Positions 1 to 10,190 of a stretch of DNA of 38,028 nucleotides are shown here, in pieces. How positions within the stretch are numbered: position 1 is the stretch's first letter; each line of letters opens with the position of its first letter. This DNA is from Diphasiastrum complanatum (Eukaryota; Streptophyta; Lycopodiopsida; Lycopodiales; Lycopodiaceae). A program made the position numbers and the translations under genes. The stretch spans positions 15,288,609 through 15,326,636 of the forward strand of contig CM055110.1 of NCBI GenBank assembly GCA_029204225.1, in the 5' to 3' direction. Under the pieces are notes generated by a model, which ran no database searches, had not been told where the DNA came from, and saw only the letters and a list, made by a program, of their open reading frames with translations.

Positions 1-656
1 CCTTTGTCGGTGCTGCAAAATGAGGACCCTATTGCGACTCAGGCAACTTTGGCAAAATTTGAAGGTCGTGGTCAATTTTGATCGATGAGCATGGTTACGT
101 ACTTGAATATGAGAAACTATTTGAGTAGCTTTGTAAAAATAACATCACGTTATATATTTGAACTTGCGTTCCATTTTCAAAAGCAGTACATATACATATA
201 CTTGTACTTTCAATTTTCATAATTCGTAACTATGTTAAATCACTTGTGTAGAAAAAAACCATGTTTTTCTTTTAAACACTACATTTAATATATATTTCAG
301 AATTGTATTTCTAGTTGTTTATTTATTAGGTTCAGTTTCGAAATTGTTAATTTAGATTGGCATGTAATTTTTATGGTTGCACTTATTTATCGTACTCTAA
401 TATTTTTAACATTGTAACTTAGCTTCCCGTAATTTCTAAATGTTACTGTAACTAATTAAATGTACATAGTTTTGAAACTTTGCATTTCTTTAAGTTGTAT
501 GTGCTTTTTATAAGGCTGTAATTCTATTGTATTGATTTGAATGAATTCCATGAATGGTAGTATTGTATTTGGGTATTTCTAACATAACAGTATTTTTATG
601 ATATAAAAACGTACACGTGCGCATGCACATGCACCCATGCACGCACGTGCGCGCGT

Positions 657-687
<31 letters not shown>

Positions 688-807
688 TTATACAAATTCC
701 ATATGATATAGGTGTTATATATTTAAATAGCAGAATATATGTCTCTTTGAATTTTATAAAAAAAACTATTCTGACATTGTTACAAAACTTATCTCTTATA
801 AATTGAT
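1..807. other. AT-rich stretch without a recognisable gene
   Basis: I see no gene here. The first 87 bases are open on the plus strand in the same frame as the remnant at 808-2607 and could be the tail of an earlier exon of it, but the peptide is not recognisable. The rest is AT-rich with many stops in all frames and ends in a purine-pyrimidine alternating tract. A TTGCAG sequence at about 819-824 would serve as a splice acceptor for the following coding remnant. Confidence 0.5.
636..687. repeat. Alternating purine-pyrimidine tract ending in (AC)n
   Basis: A 52-base stretch of strict purine-pyrimidine alternation: a mixed CG/CA/TG part with GTGCGCGCGTGCGC at its centre, followed by about 13 AC units. 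A further alternating block (610-634) lies just upstream, separated by two bases that break the pattern. Such sequence is prone to Z-DNA and to slippage. Confidence 0.9.
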
Positions 808-2607
808 TTGTGTGGTGGTTGCAGATACTCTTGGAATTCTAGTTGTTGTTTTGAGAAAAAACCTAAATCTTGTGAATTGTACACGTACAAACCTTTTTCA
901 TTCTCAGCCCAAATCGACATGTCACACGTGCGCATCTCTTCCAAAACTATCATTAATTCCGAGAATAAGTTGCTACTTGAAATTAGCATTCCGAAAGCTA
1001 TCCCTGGTCAGTTCCCTCATTTGCTATTACTACCTCATCATGATTACATTGTATGTTTTCATGATCCACAATTCCATATCCAATTGCGTGAATCCTATCT
1101 TTATCGTGTATATGCACACTATTGTCAAACAATGACATGTATCAATTAATTCATCTAATATCAAAGTGCCAGTATGAACTTGCCAAAGCCGGCCATGGTC
1201 ACAGTACAACTAACGAAAAAAATCAGTGCAATCAAATTACGAGAAACAAATACACAACTAGAAGTTAGTGAACATTTTTTTTGTGACCTATTTCGAATCC
1301 CATACAATACTCGGAACGTGTACGATTTTCCCGTACTAACCCCCCATGCATGTTTTCGTATTATAAATAAAAACTTACCATTCGACCTAAACCAAAACCT
1401 GTTGATTTCACAAATAAAAAACCATCAGTTCCAAGCATTATGCTATTTCATATGTGAGAAAGTTTTGTGCTCCTCTAATAATGTATTACCCATGCTCTGG
1501 ACTAGTATTGCAATTTGTATTTTCCAAGGTTACCACCCAACAACTGAATCTATTGCAATAAATCGGGCCTCCTTCATAGCTCGCACATGCATTACAGATT
1601 TATTGACTGTTTCACATAAACGTTTACAATAGAGCATATACTCTATATCTGATTCAGCTCCTCTATACCTAAAAACGAGCAAGTACTTATTGGATTTAAT
1701 TGCATTTCAGGTTGGTGCCTTTACACCTACACCTTCTATTTCCCTGCCTTGCAATATATTTGAGAATACCATAATTCCAACATTCGATGTGTGTGACACC
1801 CAAGCTATTCAGGCTACCTTGTGCATTGCAGTTCCATATAACAAACGTAAATTGCCAAAGCAATTGCGGCCCCAAAAATGTCCCAAAGCTGAAATTCAAA
1901 ATAAGCATGTCACACACGATCATAAATTTTGCCAGGCGGAACTAGAACAGGCCCATGTAACGGAATCTGAAAACAAATTGCAATATATGAATCAGAATCT
2001 AGAACTGACAAAGGAAGCACACATTACAAAACTTGAAAATGTGCGCAACAAACATGTACATGCTATGCATGAAATAACGATTCTAAAGGAATGCATTGTA
2101 GGCCTTGAAAAAGAACTATCATTTACAAGCACAAATATCAAGAACAACCGATGTGCACTTCGAGTTCCTTCCGTGTATATTCCACCAATAAAGAAGCCAT
2201 CTACATGTTTGCAATTACAAAAACGTCATCAAACACTACCTGCTCAATTTGCTTTTGACTGGCCTCTAATCCCTGGCGAATTCCAGACCTTTAGACAAGC
2301 ACATACGAGTCTTTCAACTTTTATCAATCAATTCGCACACTCGAATGATTCATGCACACGCCTCGTTGGGTACTATGCAAGTTACCTGCTCAAATGGATG
2401 GCAATCAAACTCCAAAAGGAAGTCATCCAAGGGGACTGGTTCAATCCTAATTTGTCGTTACCAGAAAATAGTGATGTTCATTTGTACATAAAAGTCCGAG
2501 ACTCTTGTCTCAGGGATCACATCGTGCTTGCAAAAATGATAAAGTTTAGTTTTCTAGAGGGCTTCCATACATGTTTTTATGATGTGAATGGTAATCATTT
2601 TGAATGA
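808..2607 (+). pseudogene. Unrecognised ~600-codon frame with few stops, probably transposon-derived
   Basis: One reading frame runs from about 808 to the TGA before 2608, broken only by TAA codons at 1147 and 1156 and a TAG at 1630. The stretches 1174-1629 and 1633-2607 are long for such AT-rich DNA, so this is a real but decayed coding region. The middle (about 1870-2130) is rich in Glu, Lys, Gln and Asn with heptad-like spacing and looks like a coiled coil. The C-terminal part (about 2230-2600) looks globular, with segments such as FDWPLIPGEFQTFRQAH and YYASYLLKWMA. I do not recognise the family. It lies 1.5 kb upstream of, and in the same orientation as, the Helitron-like gene at 4133-5951, so it may be a second gene or early exons of that element. 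That link is inference from position. Confidence 0.5.
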
Positions 2608-4132
2608 ATTCTATTATGTAATTGTGTATTAGCGAATACTTGTAATTTAAAATAGATGAACCATGACATACATACCATTTTGTATATTATTCTTTTTTGT
2701 AAATGTTGAATTTATACATTTTGATATATTTTTTCTTGTATAGTTAATTGACATTCTCGCATTACAAACAACATCATACTTGTAAAACCACGAACGTGTA
2801 CTTTCTTGAAACATTTCAATATAGTTTTCAGAGTTATAAATGACATTCAATTTCAAAAGATTTTTTATTGTACTCGTATATTGGTAGACCTTTTCAACTT
2901 CAAAATCTGCAAAACAATAAATAAATTCAATTCCATAGAAAATTCCCAAATGCACTTTCTTGATGTAGATGGCATTCATTTTGAACAAGTTGTGCTATAC
3001 GAACATCATAATTTTTTCAGATGCACTTTCCTGATGTAGATGGCATTCATTTTGAACGAGTTGTGCTCTACGAACATCATTATTTTTTCTATAAACATTC
3101 CATTTATACTTTCATATATATTTTTGTATATAAAAAATTACTATTCTCGTACTTTACCATGAGCTGATTTCTCAAAACTGCATTAGTACACCTACAATGC
3201 ATTACAGTAACTTTGTTGACATAACGATACAAATTCTGTATGGATTATAAAAAATACATGCAAACCATTTTCTAGCATGATGTTTTCCAAGTTTTATTTA
3301 TGCAATAATACATTTGTTGTTAAGAAATCCATTACTAGTACATGATTTATTTTCCACAAATCATTAACATAGCTTCAAACAAAGAAATGTCCTCGTCATA
3401 GTATCATACTTCGATTGCCTACTTTTACGACATTAATTTTTGCATGTTACTGTTAGCTTCAATCTCTTGATTTACCTCAATAATGACTTGAACTAGAAAA
3501 TTACAAACACAATAACACATGAACTTTGGTTAATACTTTGTTATGTCATTTCACATATTTGAATCTATTTTAATGTAATAGTTAAATTGCTTAAAAAAAA
3601 AAATTGTTGCAATATGTGTGTGTGTGTGTGTGTAAAAAACCTAACAACCATACATAATTCATCCATGCTTTTTCATAGTTTAAACTAATAGCATAATGTG
3701 TTGTTTTCATGTAATAATAAATAAATTAGAAATCTACAGACATGTAATTAAATTTTGTAGTTGTGTTTATAGTCTACAACCATTATGATCCTAGCAACTT
3801 GGAAAAGCAAACATTGAAGTACAATAATTCTATTTACGAGATAAAATTTATAAATAAATGAAGTCTACTTTTAAGATTTTCAGTTAGCTTTATAACATAA
3901 TAGCAGTATTTCATAAATGCCCAAAAAAAACTTGAAGACTTCATGTTGTCAGGTGTTGTACTTCTTTGTAATTATCATACATATTTGTTTGTCTTACAAA
4001 TATTAAGTTACAAATATGTACGTACAAACCAATTCGAAAGACATACATTATGTCCATATTTTCATTCTATTTTACACTGATTTTGGAAGTCATAAAATAG
4101 TGATCCGAACTTGTAGTTCCTAAGTTCCATTC
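2608..4132. repeat. Non-coding part of Helitron-like copy 1
   Basis: There is no coding evidence in this AT-rich stretch. From about 2766 to 4132 it matches, in reverse complement, the block at roughly 26155-27070, and the match continues into the coding part at 4133-4785. The two copies are therefore the same transposon sequence in opposite orientation. Copy 1 carries two things copy 2 lacks: a 71-bp tandem duplication (2950-3091) and about 390 extra bases (about 3593-3990) that include a (TG)n run at 3615-3633. Confidence 0.7.
2950..3091. repeat. 71-bp tandem duplication
   Basis: Two head-to-tail units, 2950-3020 and 3021-3091, differ at only a handful of bases by eye. Each begins ATGCACTTTC and contains the stretch GATGGCATTCATTTTGAAC. 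The inverted copy near 26820-26890 has only one unit, so the duplication arose after the copies separated. A weaker resemblance to the end of the preceding frame (about 2572-2604) suggests an older third unit. Confidence 0.85.
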
Positions 4133-5951
4133 ATGTCGATTTGCAGGTGTTGTTGTTGGTATCCCCATACACCTGTTTCTAAATTTTCAATCTTCTTGCT
4201 TTTCAACATGGATGTTAAATCAATGATAAACTTAAATACACAATCCGAATTTATAAAACATTTTCCTGAAAACACAGATATTTTTGTAGTATTTGCATTT
4301 CTTACTAATTTGCAAAAGCAACCACATGAATTAAGACAACTTATTATAGAACTTTTTACAAATTCCATAAATACGGCTGATACGGAGCAGCTTGGTGGGA
4401 AAACAATTTCTTTTCAAATAAAACTTTTACAACACTGCATTGAAATATTCTCAATAGAAATATGTATTTTGATAACATACGAAATATAACTCCGACATGT
4501 ATATATTCTGATACATTTTGTCTATTTTGGTTAGCAAAACTATTAAAATACGAAATCTGTATACGACAATATAATCTGACATCTCATAACATTACTAATT
4601 ATTCTATATGCATAAATGAAAACCATCTATGCATAACTACATTATTTGTCCTTACAGATCCACCACAAATTTATCCTTGCAAAACAAACGAATGCATGTT
4701 ATTTCATAGTCCACAAAATCACACTTCTGCATACAATTGGACAACGAACATGTTACACAATTTAGAAAGTTTCAAAATACAACACCCAAACTCATCTGCT
4801 CGACATATGACAACTATTTTCAAATCACAATACCCACATATTTTTTGTACAATTATCTACCATATTTATAAATTTAAAAAGGTCCATGTCCCACAAGCTT
4901 TTGCTATTCCCGAACATAACGCTCTTACTAAAGCTTCTCATAACCAAATCTCACGTGAAAAATTGGTGAACCGCCACTTTTCGACAAGAACCAGAATTGG
5001 TTCTTTGCATCAGATACTTACTGACTCACCTATTGCCTCACAATAGACTATCATTACAAAATTTAGAGCCCTATATAGAGACATGTCCTGCACATATACA
5101 AGTATTAAAAATCGAATTACAAGATTCAAAAGAACTTCTTGTTCTTATAATAGTAATATGCATAGAGAAGATATTACAATTACAAATTTCTATGATCGTA
5201 TAAATGATACTCCGATATATACATGTACTAGTTGTGAATCAAATCACTTCAATTTCCAAACTCGAATATTAAACACGGAAGAACAAACTTATATTGCAGG
5301 TCTTAAACATATACCATTATAGATACAAAAATTACTATCAAAATACATATGTATACAATGTCGTAAAAGCATATATGCAAATAAAATGCCAAAACTTATT
5401 TGCCCAGACCATGTATCAAATAACTCAGAATTGCCATCAGTTGCAGAATTAAATGAACTAGAAGAACATTTGGTTGCACCTAGAATTGCGTTCATGCAAA
5501 TCCGTGATTTAACCTACAAAGGGCAATTAGGTGTAAAAGGTAGCATTGTAAATGTAGTTGCAAACCTTGACAAAATACAAAATATACTTCCACATTTCAT
5601 AGATGACAATGCATCCCTTATTGTGGCTCTTAAAAAAAAACTAGAATACAAATCAAATTACATGATTGGAAAAGTCAGACCTTTAAAACTAATGAATGCA
5701 ATACTTGATCTACAACATACACCACTATATTCTACAATAAATGTACACATAAATCCAATGTGGATATCGCATTACCAAAATACCATTGCCACTCCAAATT
5801 CTGAAACAATTCCACCTCTATCAACACCAGAAAATACAATGAACACAGCTGATGAACCAATTCTTGATGACACGGCCATACACCCATTCCATCATACCAA
5901 ACATATTATTGATTACGAAACTATGTACAAAGTAATTGCACCTTGTGAAGG
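4133..5951 (+). pseudogene. Helitron-like N-terminal protein remnant (possible OTU-like region plus DUF6570-like domain)
   Basis: A coding remnant in two frames: frame 2 for 4133-4489, then frame 1 from about 4462 to the LTR at 5952, with TAG stops at 5044 and 5320. Comparison with the inverted copy at 25509-26154 shows a missing base near 4386 that explains the frame change. The second half has Cys pairs (CTSC at 5224-5235, a CIQC pair just before 5386, then CPDH) followed by LEEHLVAPRIAFMQIRDL and GQLGVKGSIVNVV. This arrangement closely resembles DUF6570, found N-terminal in Helitron Rep-helicase proteins. The first half has the layout of an OTU-type protease (PHELRQLI, a middle segment, then an NHTSAYNW ending) but shows Val where the catalytic Cys would be; this part is tentative. 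The Rep (HUH) and PIF1 helicase domains should follow but are absent, because a Gypsy LTR begins at 5952 and supplies the last few codons (GIPNKV). Acceptor-like TTTGCAG at about 4140-4146 suggests the exon really starts there. Confidence 0.65.
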
Positions 5952-6735
5952 TGTTGAGGGTATTCCCAACAAAGTGTAAATAAATAAAATCCTCCAATAA
6001 CATGTGTTGCGAGGGCATGGCATACTACGTGTATAAGCCCATGGCCCAATGAGCACGCAATTGAAGTTGTAAATAAAATAAACTTGACTTGGGCCTTGTA
6101 ATTAAAATGAAACTAGAGGCCCAATGTCATTTTTAAACTTAGAGATCACTTTTTAGAGTTGGGTCCAAATTGGGACTCACATGAATCTTGTGATTTCTAA
6201 TGTACTTTTTGTGGATCCTTGGATCAAGTTGGGTCCAAGATGAATGGATAGGATCATTGTGAAGATTAGCCAATAAGATTGAGGGGCAAGGGCCTTCCCC
6301 ATTTTATAAAAAGGCACCATTTGTGCACTAATTCCATGCTTAATGAGAAGGAGGAAACTCTACCATTTTTGGAAGAGAAGCATCTTCATTTGCTATCCAC
6401 TACTTGCTATTGCTCTTGATTGTGTTTTCTATTGCTTTCTATTTCCATGTTTATTGTTTGTCATAGTGAATGTTTTTCCATTAGCAAGCATAAGGAGCAT
6501 TTGAGCCAACCTCCACCCTCATTCTCTATCTCTCTCTTTCTCTTCAATCAAAACTATGATGAATGTTAGTGTAGAGGAGTAGAGTTAAAGAGGAGTAGTA
6601 TAGTGGTGAGTAGAGTTAAGGTGAGAAAGTAGGAAATTAACTAAAAGTAGCATCTATGCATAGTTAGGCTCCTATCCAGTGATCTAACTTTGTTGACAGG
6701 CGAAAGGGCTATACTATGAGAGATCTTCGACCCCA
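5952..6735 (+). repeat. 5' LTR of the Gypsy element
   Basis: The repeat begins TGTTGAGGGTATTCCCAACA, which is partly self-complementary as in many LTR ends. I place its end at the CA of GACCCCA just before the primer binding site, giving about 784 bp. The first 463 bp recur at 18147-18609. Only the left boundary is fixed by comparison; the right boundary is inferred from the primer site. Confidence 0.8.
6305..6312 (+). promoter_or_regulatory. Putative TATA box of the Gypsy LTR
   Basis: TATAAAAA lies 353 bp into the LTR in a TTCCCC-rich context, where an LTR U3 promoter would be expected. The 3' LTR has TATAATAA at the matching place (about 18500-18507). Confidence 0.5.
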
Positions 6736-6738
6736 TAG

Positions 6739-6757
6739 TGGCGCCAATGTCGGGGAT
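6739..6757 (+). other. Primer binding site, tRNA-Asp type
   Basis: TGGCGCCAATGTCGGGGAT begins three bases after the inferred LTR end. It matches the complement of the 3' end of plant tRNA-Asp (known site TGGCGCCGTTGCCGGGGA) except for three bases in the middle. This primer is reported for several plant Gypsy lineages, including Athila-type elements. Confidence 0.75.
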
Positions 6758-6999
6758 AGGTTTCCACTAACTAGTTTAGTTGCATTTTAGCTATTTTCTT
6801 GCTTTTTAGAGTAGTTTAGGTAGATTTTTGGGAGTTTAGAGTTAGTTTTCTGTATTTTTTTGTGTTTGGACTATTCACAGCCAGCGGAGGAGGTGTGAGA
6901 GGGTAGAGGAGGCCCTGAACAACCTCTAAGGGCTTGAAACCCAAACCAATCATCCAAAAAACTCAAAAAACACACCAATCTGTATTTTGGAGGAAAAAA

Positions 7000-7850
7000 G
7001 AGCCAAAAAAACTCGCAGATTTTTATATCTCCAGAATCAGTGGGAATTAACCCTTGCATGACTAGCAGCAGCTCCAGGTATACTGTCCCAGACCTACATA
7101 GAAACCTGCAAGAGTTAGTTCCAAGCAAATTGTAAAAATCAAAGAAAAATCATAAAAAATTCAAAAAACCCTTGAGAATAAAAAAAATAATTCAAATTTT
7201 CTTAAGAACTCTCGTAGAGCCCTTTGAAGTTCCATCTCAGTGAGACCAAAACACAGAGAAGCTTGCAAGAGTTAGTTTGATGTATAAGTGCCTGTGCGAG
7301 AGTTCTCAATGAAAAAAAGACGGGAAAATACCAGTGAACCCTCGCAGACAGTGAAATTTTCAGTTCCAGTGGTCAAGAACTCTCATAGAGGATTCCATCT
7401 CAGTGAGACCAGGACACAAAAGATCTTGCGAGAGTTAGTTTGCTTTCAGTGAGCAAAAAATTGGACTTAAGTGCTAAAAAGTCACTAAAAAATGAAGATC
7501 TAGCAAATCCTTCTAGTAAGAACTCTTGCAGACCCTCTCAATTGATTTAGAATGTTAAATTACATCTGTGATGAAGCCTGCAAGAGTTAATATGAAGATT
7601 TGGTGAAGATCAAACACAAAAAGTGATTTTGAACCCTCGCAGACAGTGAAATTTTCACTTCTTGCAAGAGTTAACTCTCACAGAGAATTCTATAGTGAGA
7701 TTTGACCCAGATCCAGCTACTATGAAGCTTGCGAGAGTTAATTCCAAGAAATCTGAAAGATATCAAATTTTTTACCTGCAAAAATAGCTAAAGAGCCCTC
7801 GCAAAAGCCAACCCTCGCAAAAGATAACCCTCGCAGACCAGATCCAGCTA
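7000..7850. repeat. Block 1 of the dispersed GAACTCTCGCAGA / TGCGAGAGTTAG motif in the Gypsy leader
   Basis: The leader between primer site and gag has few open frames but carries more than a dozen copies of a 10-13 base motif in both orientations. Forward forms (CCCTCGCAGA, ACTCTCGTAGA, ACTCTTGCAGA) occur near 7208, 7344, 7521, 7633 and 7797-7835. Reverse forms (TGCGAGAGTTAGTT, TGCAAGAGTTAG) occur near 7107, 7263, 7301, 7425, 7579, 7668 and 7729. Forward and reverse forms often alternate. Longer units are repeated too: CTCGCAGACAGTGAAATTTT at about 7344 and 7633, and a ~65-base stretch containing CCATCTCAGTGAGACCA at about 7208 and 7377. A second block lies at 14330-14640. Confidence 0.85.
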
Positions 7851-8064
7851 CTGTCAAAATCTCAGGTCAATCAGTGCAAGGAGTAAAAAGCTATCAAGGA
7901 AAAACTACTGTAAAAGGCCTAAAATTTATTCCGGCCAATCAGATCGATCATATCCTTGAAGATCCAGACTGCATCCTACTGTATAAGCAAGATCCAATCA
8001 CTTTGGGACCCACCATCGGATGAATGTGAGATCAGGATGATCAATAGCACAAAGGATAGCAAAT

Positions 8065-9732
8065 CAGACACCACACCTTCCCAGATTAGCAACTGTGCAA
8101 CAAGAGGCAGAACCGGAACCAGCACCAATGGATCCAATGGGCCAACCCGTATCTGTCGCACCCTTGCATGCAGTTCAGAGAGCACCATGGATGGAGATAC
8201 CAAAATACGACGAATCATTAGATCCCATCCGATTCCTCTAGATCTACGAGCAAGCTTGTGAAATCTATGACGAACGGACACATGTAGAGAAGCTGATGTT
8301 ATTTCCTATGTCCTTACTTGCAGTGGCTCAGGATTGGTTTTGTAACCTGTCAGAGGAAGAGAAATCCACTTGGGAAGTGGTCAAAGCGGCTCTCATTACG
8401 CACTTTAAGCCAAGGAAGTTCTTGGAAGACCCGTTTCTCCTGCTGAGCAAAGTCAAGATGGGAAAACGAGAAAGGGTCCGGGACTATATTGAACGGGTCA
8501 AACATCTACGATCCGAGTGCAGTGCAGCCCTGACTCTCGATCATGTGGTTCCTAGCTGGATTACCACGAAGCATCAGAAGAGTACTGAAACGACGGGAGC
8601 AGTATGCTACTCTACAAGAAGCTATGGAAGATGCCATCAGGGAAGAGGATGAGGGATCTGACAACGAATATCCTTCCACCCACACTCCTACTCCCTCGAT
8701 CGCATCATCATCATTAAACGCATCCGCTCTATCCACATAACTGTTGTTGGAGCAAATGACAAAATTACACAAACAGCAGATGGAGCAACTTACAACACAG
8801 TTTGACCAAAAACTATAGGCCTTACAAGGAACTGTAGTAGTAACTCCGCATCAACTAGAACCAAACCAGCTACAGTATCCTCGACGAGAAAATGTATGGT
8901 GTTTAGTATGCATGCAAAACCATACAGCGAACGAGTGTCCAGTCCTAAAGCAAAATCTAAGACTGACACATAGATTCTACCATCTATGCAATGCAACATT
9001 GTACGATACGACATTTTGCCCGTTTAACCCCAGGGTTGTTCAATAGAAGAGAAGTCCTTATTAGAATTCTTATCCTTATCATCAAGGGGCACCTAATGCG
9101 GCACCAAGGTACGTGCACCCAATCAACCACAACGCATGGCCTTACCTGCTCCACCAGGGCCAGCCAATCAACAAGTGGCCCATATAAACCTGACAACAAC
9201 GGAATAAGAAATGCGAATGCCACCTCAACCTGAGTAGTAGTAGTGGTACGGACCAGATGAACCATTTATGGATCCTGCCATAAATGAATATGTTTTGGCC
9301 TATGCAGCTCAAACTCAACGTCAAGGTGGAAGAAATTACGACTGCTACGGATGTGGCAAGGGACACAAAATTGCATAATGTCCCTACAAGGGACAATATA
9401 CAACCTCCTACCAGGATTGTGATTATGGACATTGTTTCAAGAATTGTCCATTTAAACCTGGAACCAGTGCACCTCTTAACCTCATTGTCATACAACAAAC
9501 ATCAGTTCCAGCGGGGATGCCATGGAAAGGTCGACAAGACCACGCTCCTGTGTTAGCTATTATGCGAGCACAGAAGAGGAAGGAAGTGGCTCCCTCACCA
9601 CCACTATGGGTCACTGACGACCAACCCTCAACTTCAGTGCCATATCCAAATGTGAGGGAAGAGAGAAGGCAGTACCAGAAAATAAGACACTGGGTACAAA
9701 AAGCACAAGAGGAGAAAAAAGAGCAAGAATGA
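8065..9732 (+). pseudogene. gag: Gypsy gag remnant with zinc knuckles
   Basis: Structural capsid/nucleocapsid polyprotein of the Gypsy element, now broken. Frame 1 from about 8065 has the gag pattern: a Pro/Met-rich leader, WMEIPKYDESLDP, then LMLFPMSLLAVAQDWF, a typical retrotrans_gag signature, then FKPRKFLEDPFLLL. A TAG at 8239 interrupts it. Near 8543 the frame shifts and continues through VLKRREQYATLQEAMEDAI to 8740, with stops after. A CCHC knuckle CLVCMQNHTANEC lies at about 8900-8940. A second, CYGCGKGHKIA with a stop before its last Cys, is at about 9343-9380, and a Cys-rich third is near 9418-9450. The last frame ends at 9730-9732 in a Lys/Glu-rich tail. There is no clear start codon. 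Protease and RT, which should follow, are missing. Confidence 0.75.
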
Positions 9733-9805
9733 AACATTCCCACAGAACCTCCAGTCGGCGTCGAACAGGAACCGCAAACGGGCTCACCACTACACACTGA
9801 TCAGA

Positions 9806-10190
9806 ATGTCTTCTACTAACAAAGTGATTGTTGGTAGAGATGTCATTTTTGATGAGAGAAACATTCCAAAGGTGTCTTAAAGCATGATTGATGGTAAAGT
9901 AGATGGATCTAACATTCTTGATGTTGATGAGAAGGATCCTACTTTGGATGGTGGTGATGATGGACCTTCATCAAGTCAAAAGCCAAGGAGAACATCAAGA
10001 GAAAGACAAGTACCTTCAAGGCTCACATATGATCAAAAGGGTAAGCAAGTAGTTTCTGGAAATTATGTTGCTTTCCTAACCTCTTTGGATGAGCCTACAA
10101 GTGTAGATCAAGCAAGGAAAGAAGAGGAGTGGATCCAAGCAATGGATCTTGAGTATCAATCTCTTATGAAGAGTGGAACATCTTTTGGAG
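9806..10190 (+). pseudogene. Copia integrase C-terminus and RVT_2 start
   Basis: The translation begins NKVIVGRDVIFDERNIPK, matching the SRDVVFDE-type end of Copia integrases. After one stop at about 9881 it runs through an acidic and Ser-rich linker to VAFLTSLDEPTSVDQARK and EWIQAMDLEYQSLMKSGT. That corresponds to the start of the Copia reverse transcriptase (EP.S..EA, W..AM..E..SL..N.TW). The homology stops at the Thr where Trp is expected, and the rest of RT does not follow. Confidence 0.7.

Noticed and set aside
6871-7128. 85-codon minus-strand open frame in the Gypsy leader
   Set aside because: No recognisable motif, opposite to the element's genes, in a repeat-rich leader.
7000-7850. 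CRISPR-like array
   Set aside because: The repeats are short, variable, in both orientations and unevenly spaced, inside a plant retrotransposon leader.
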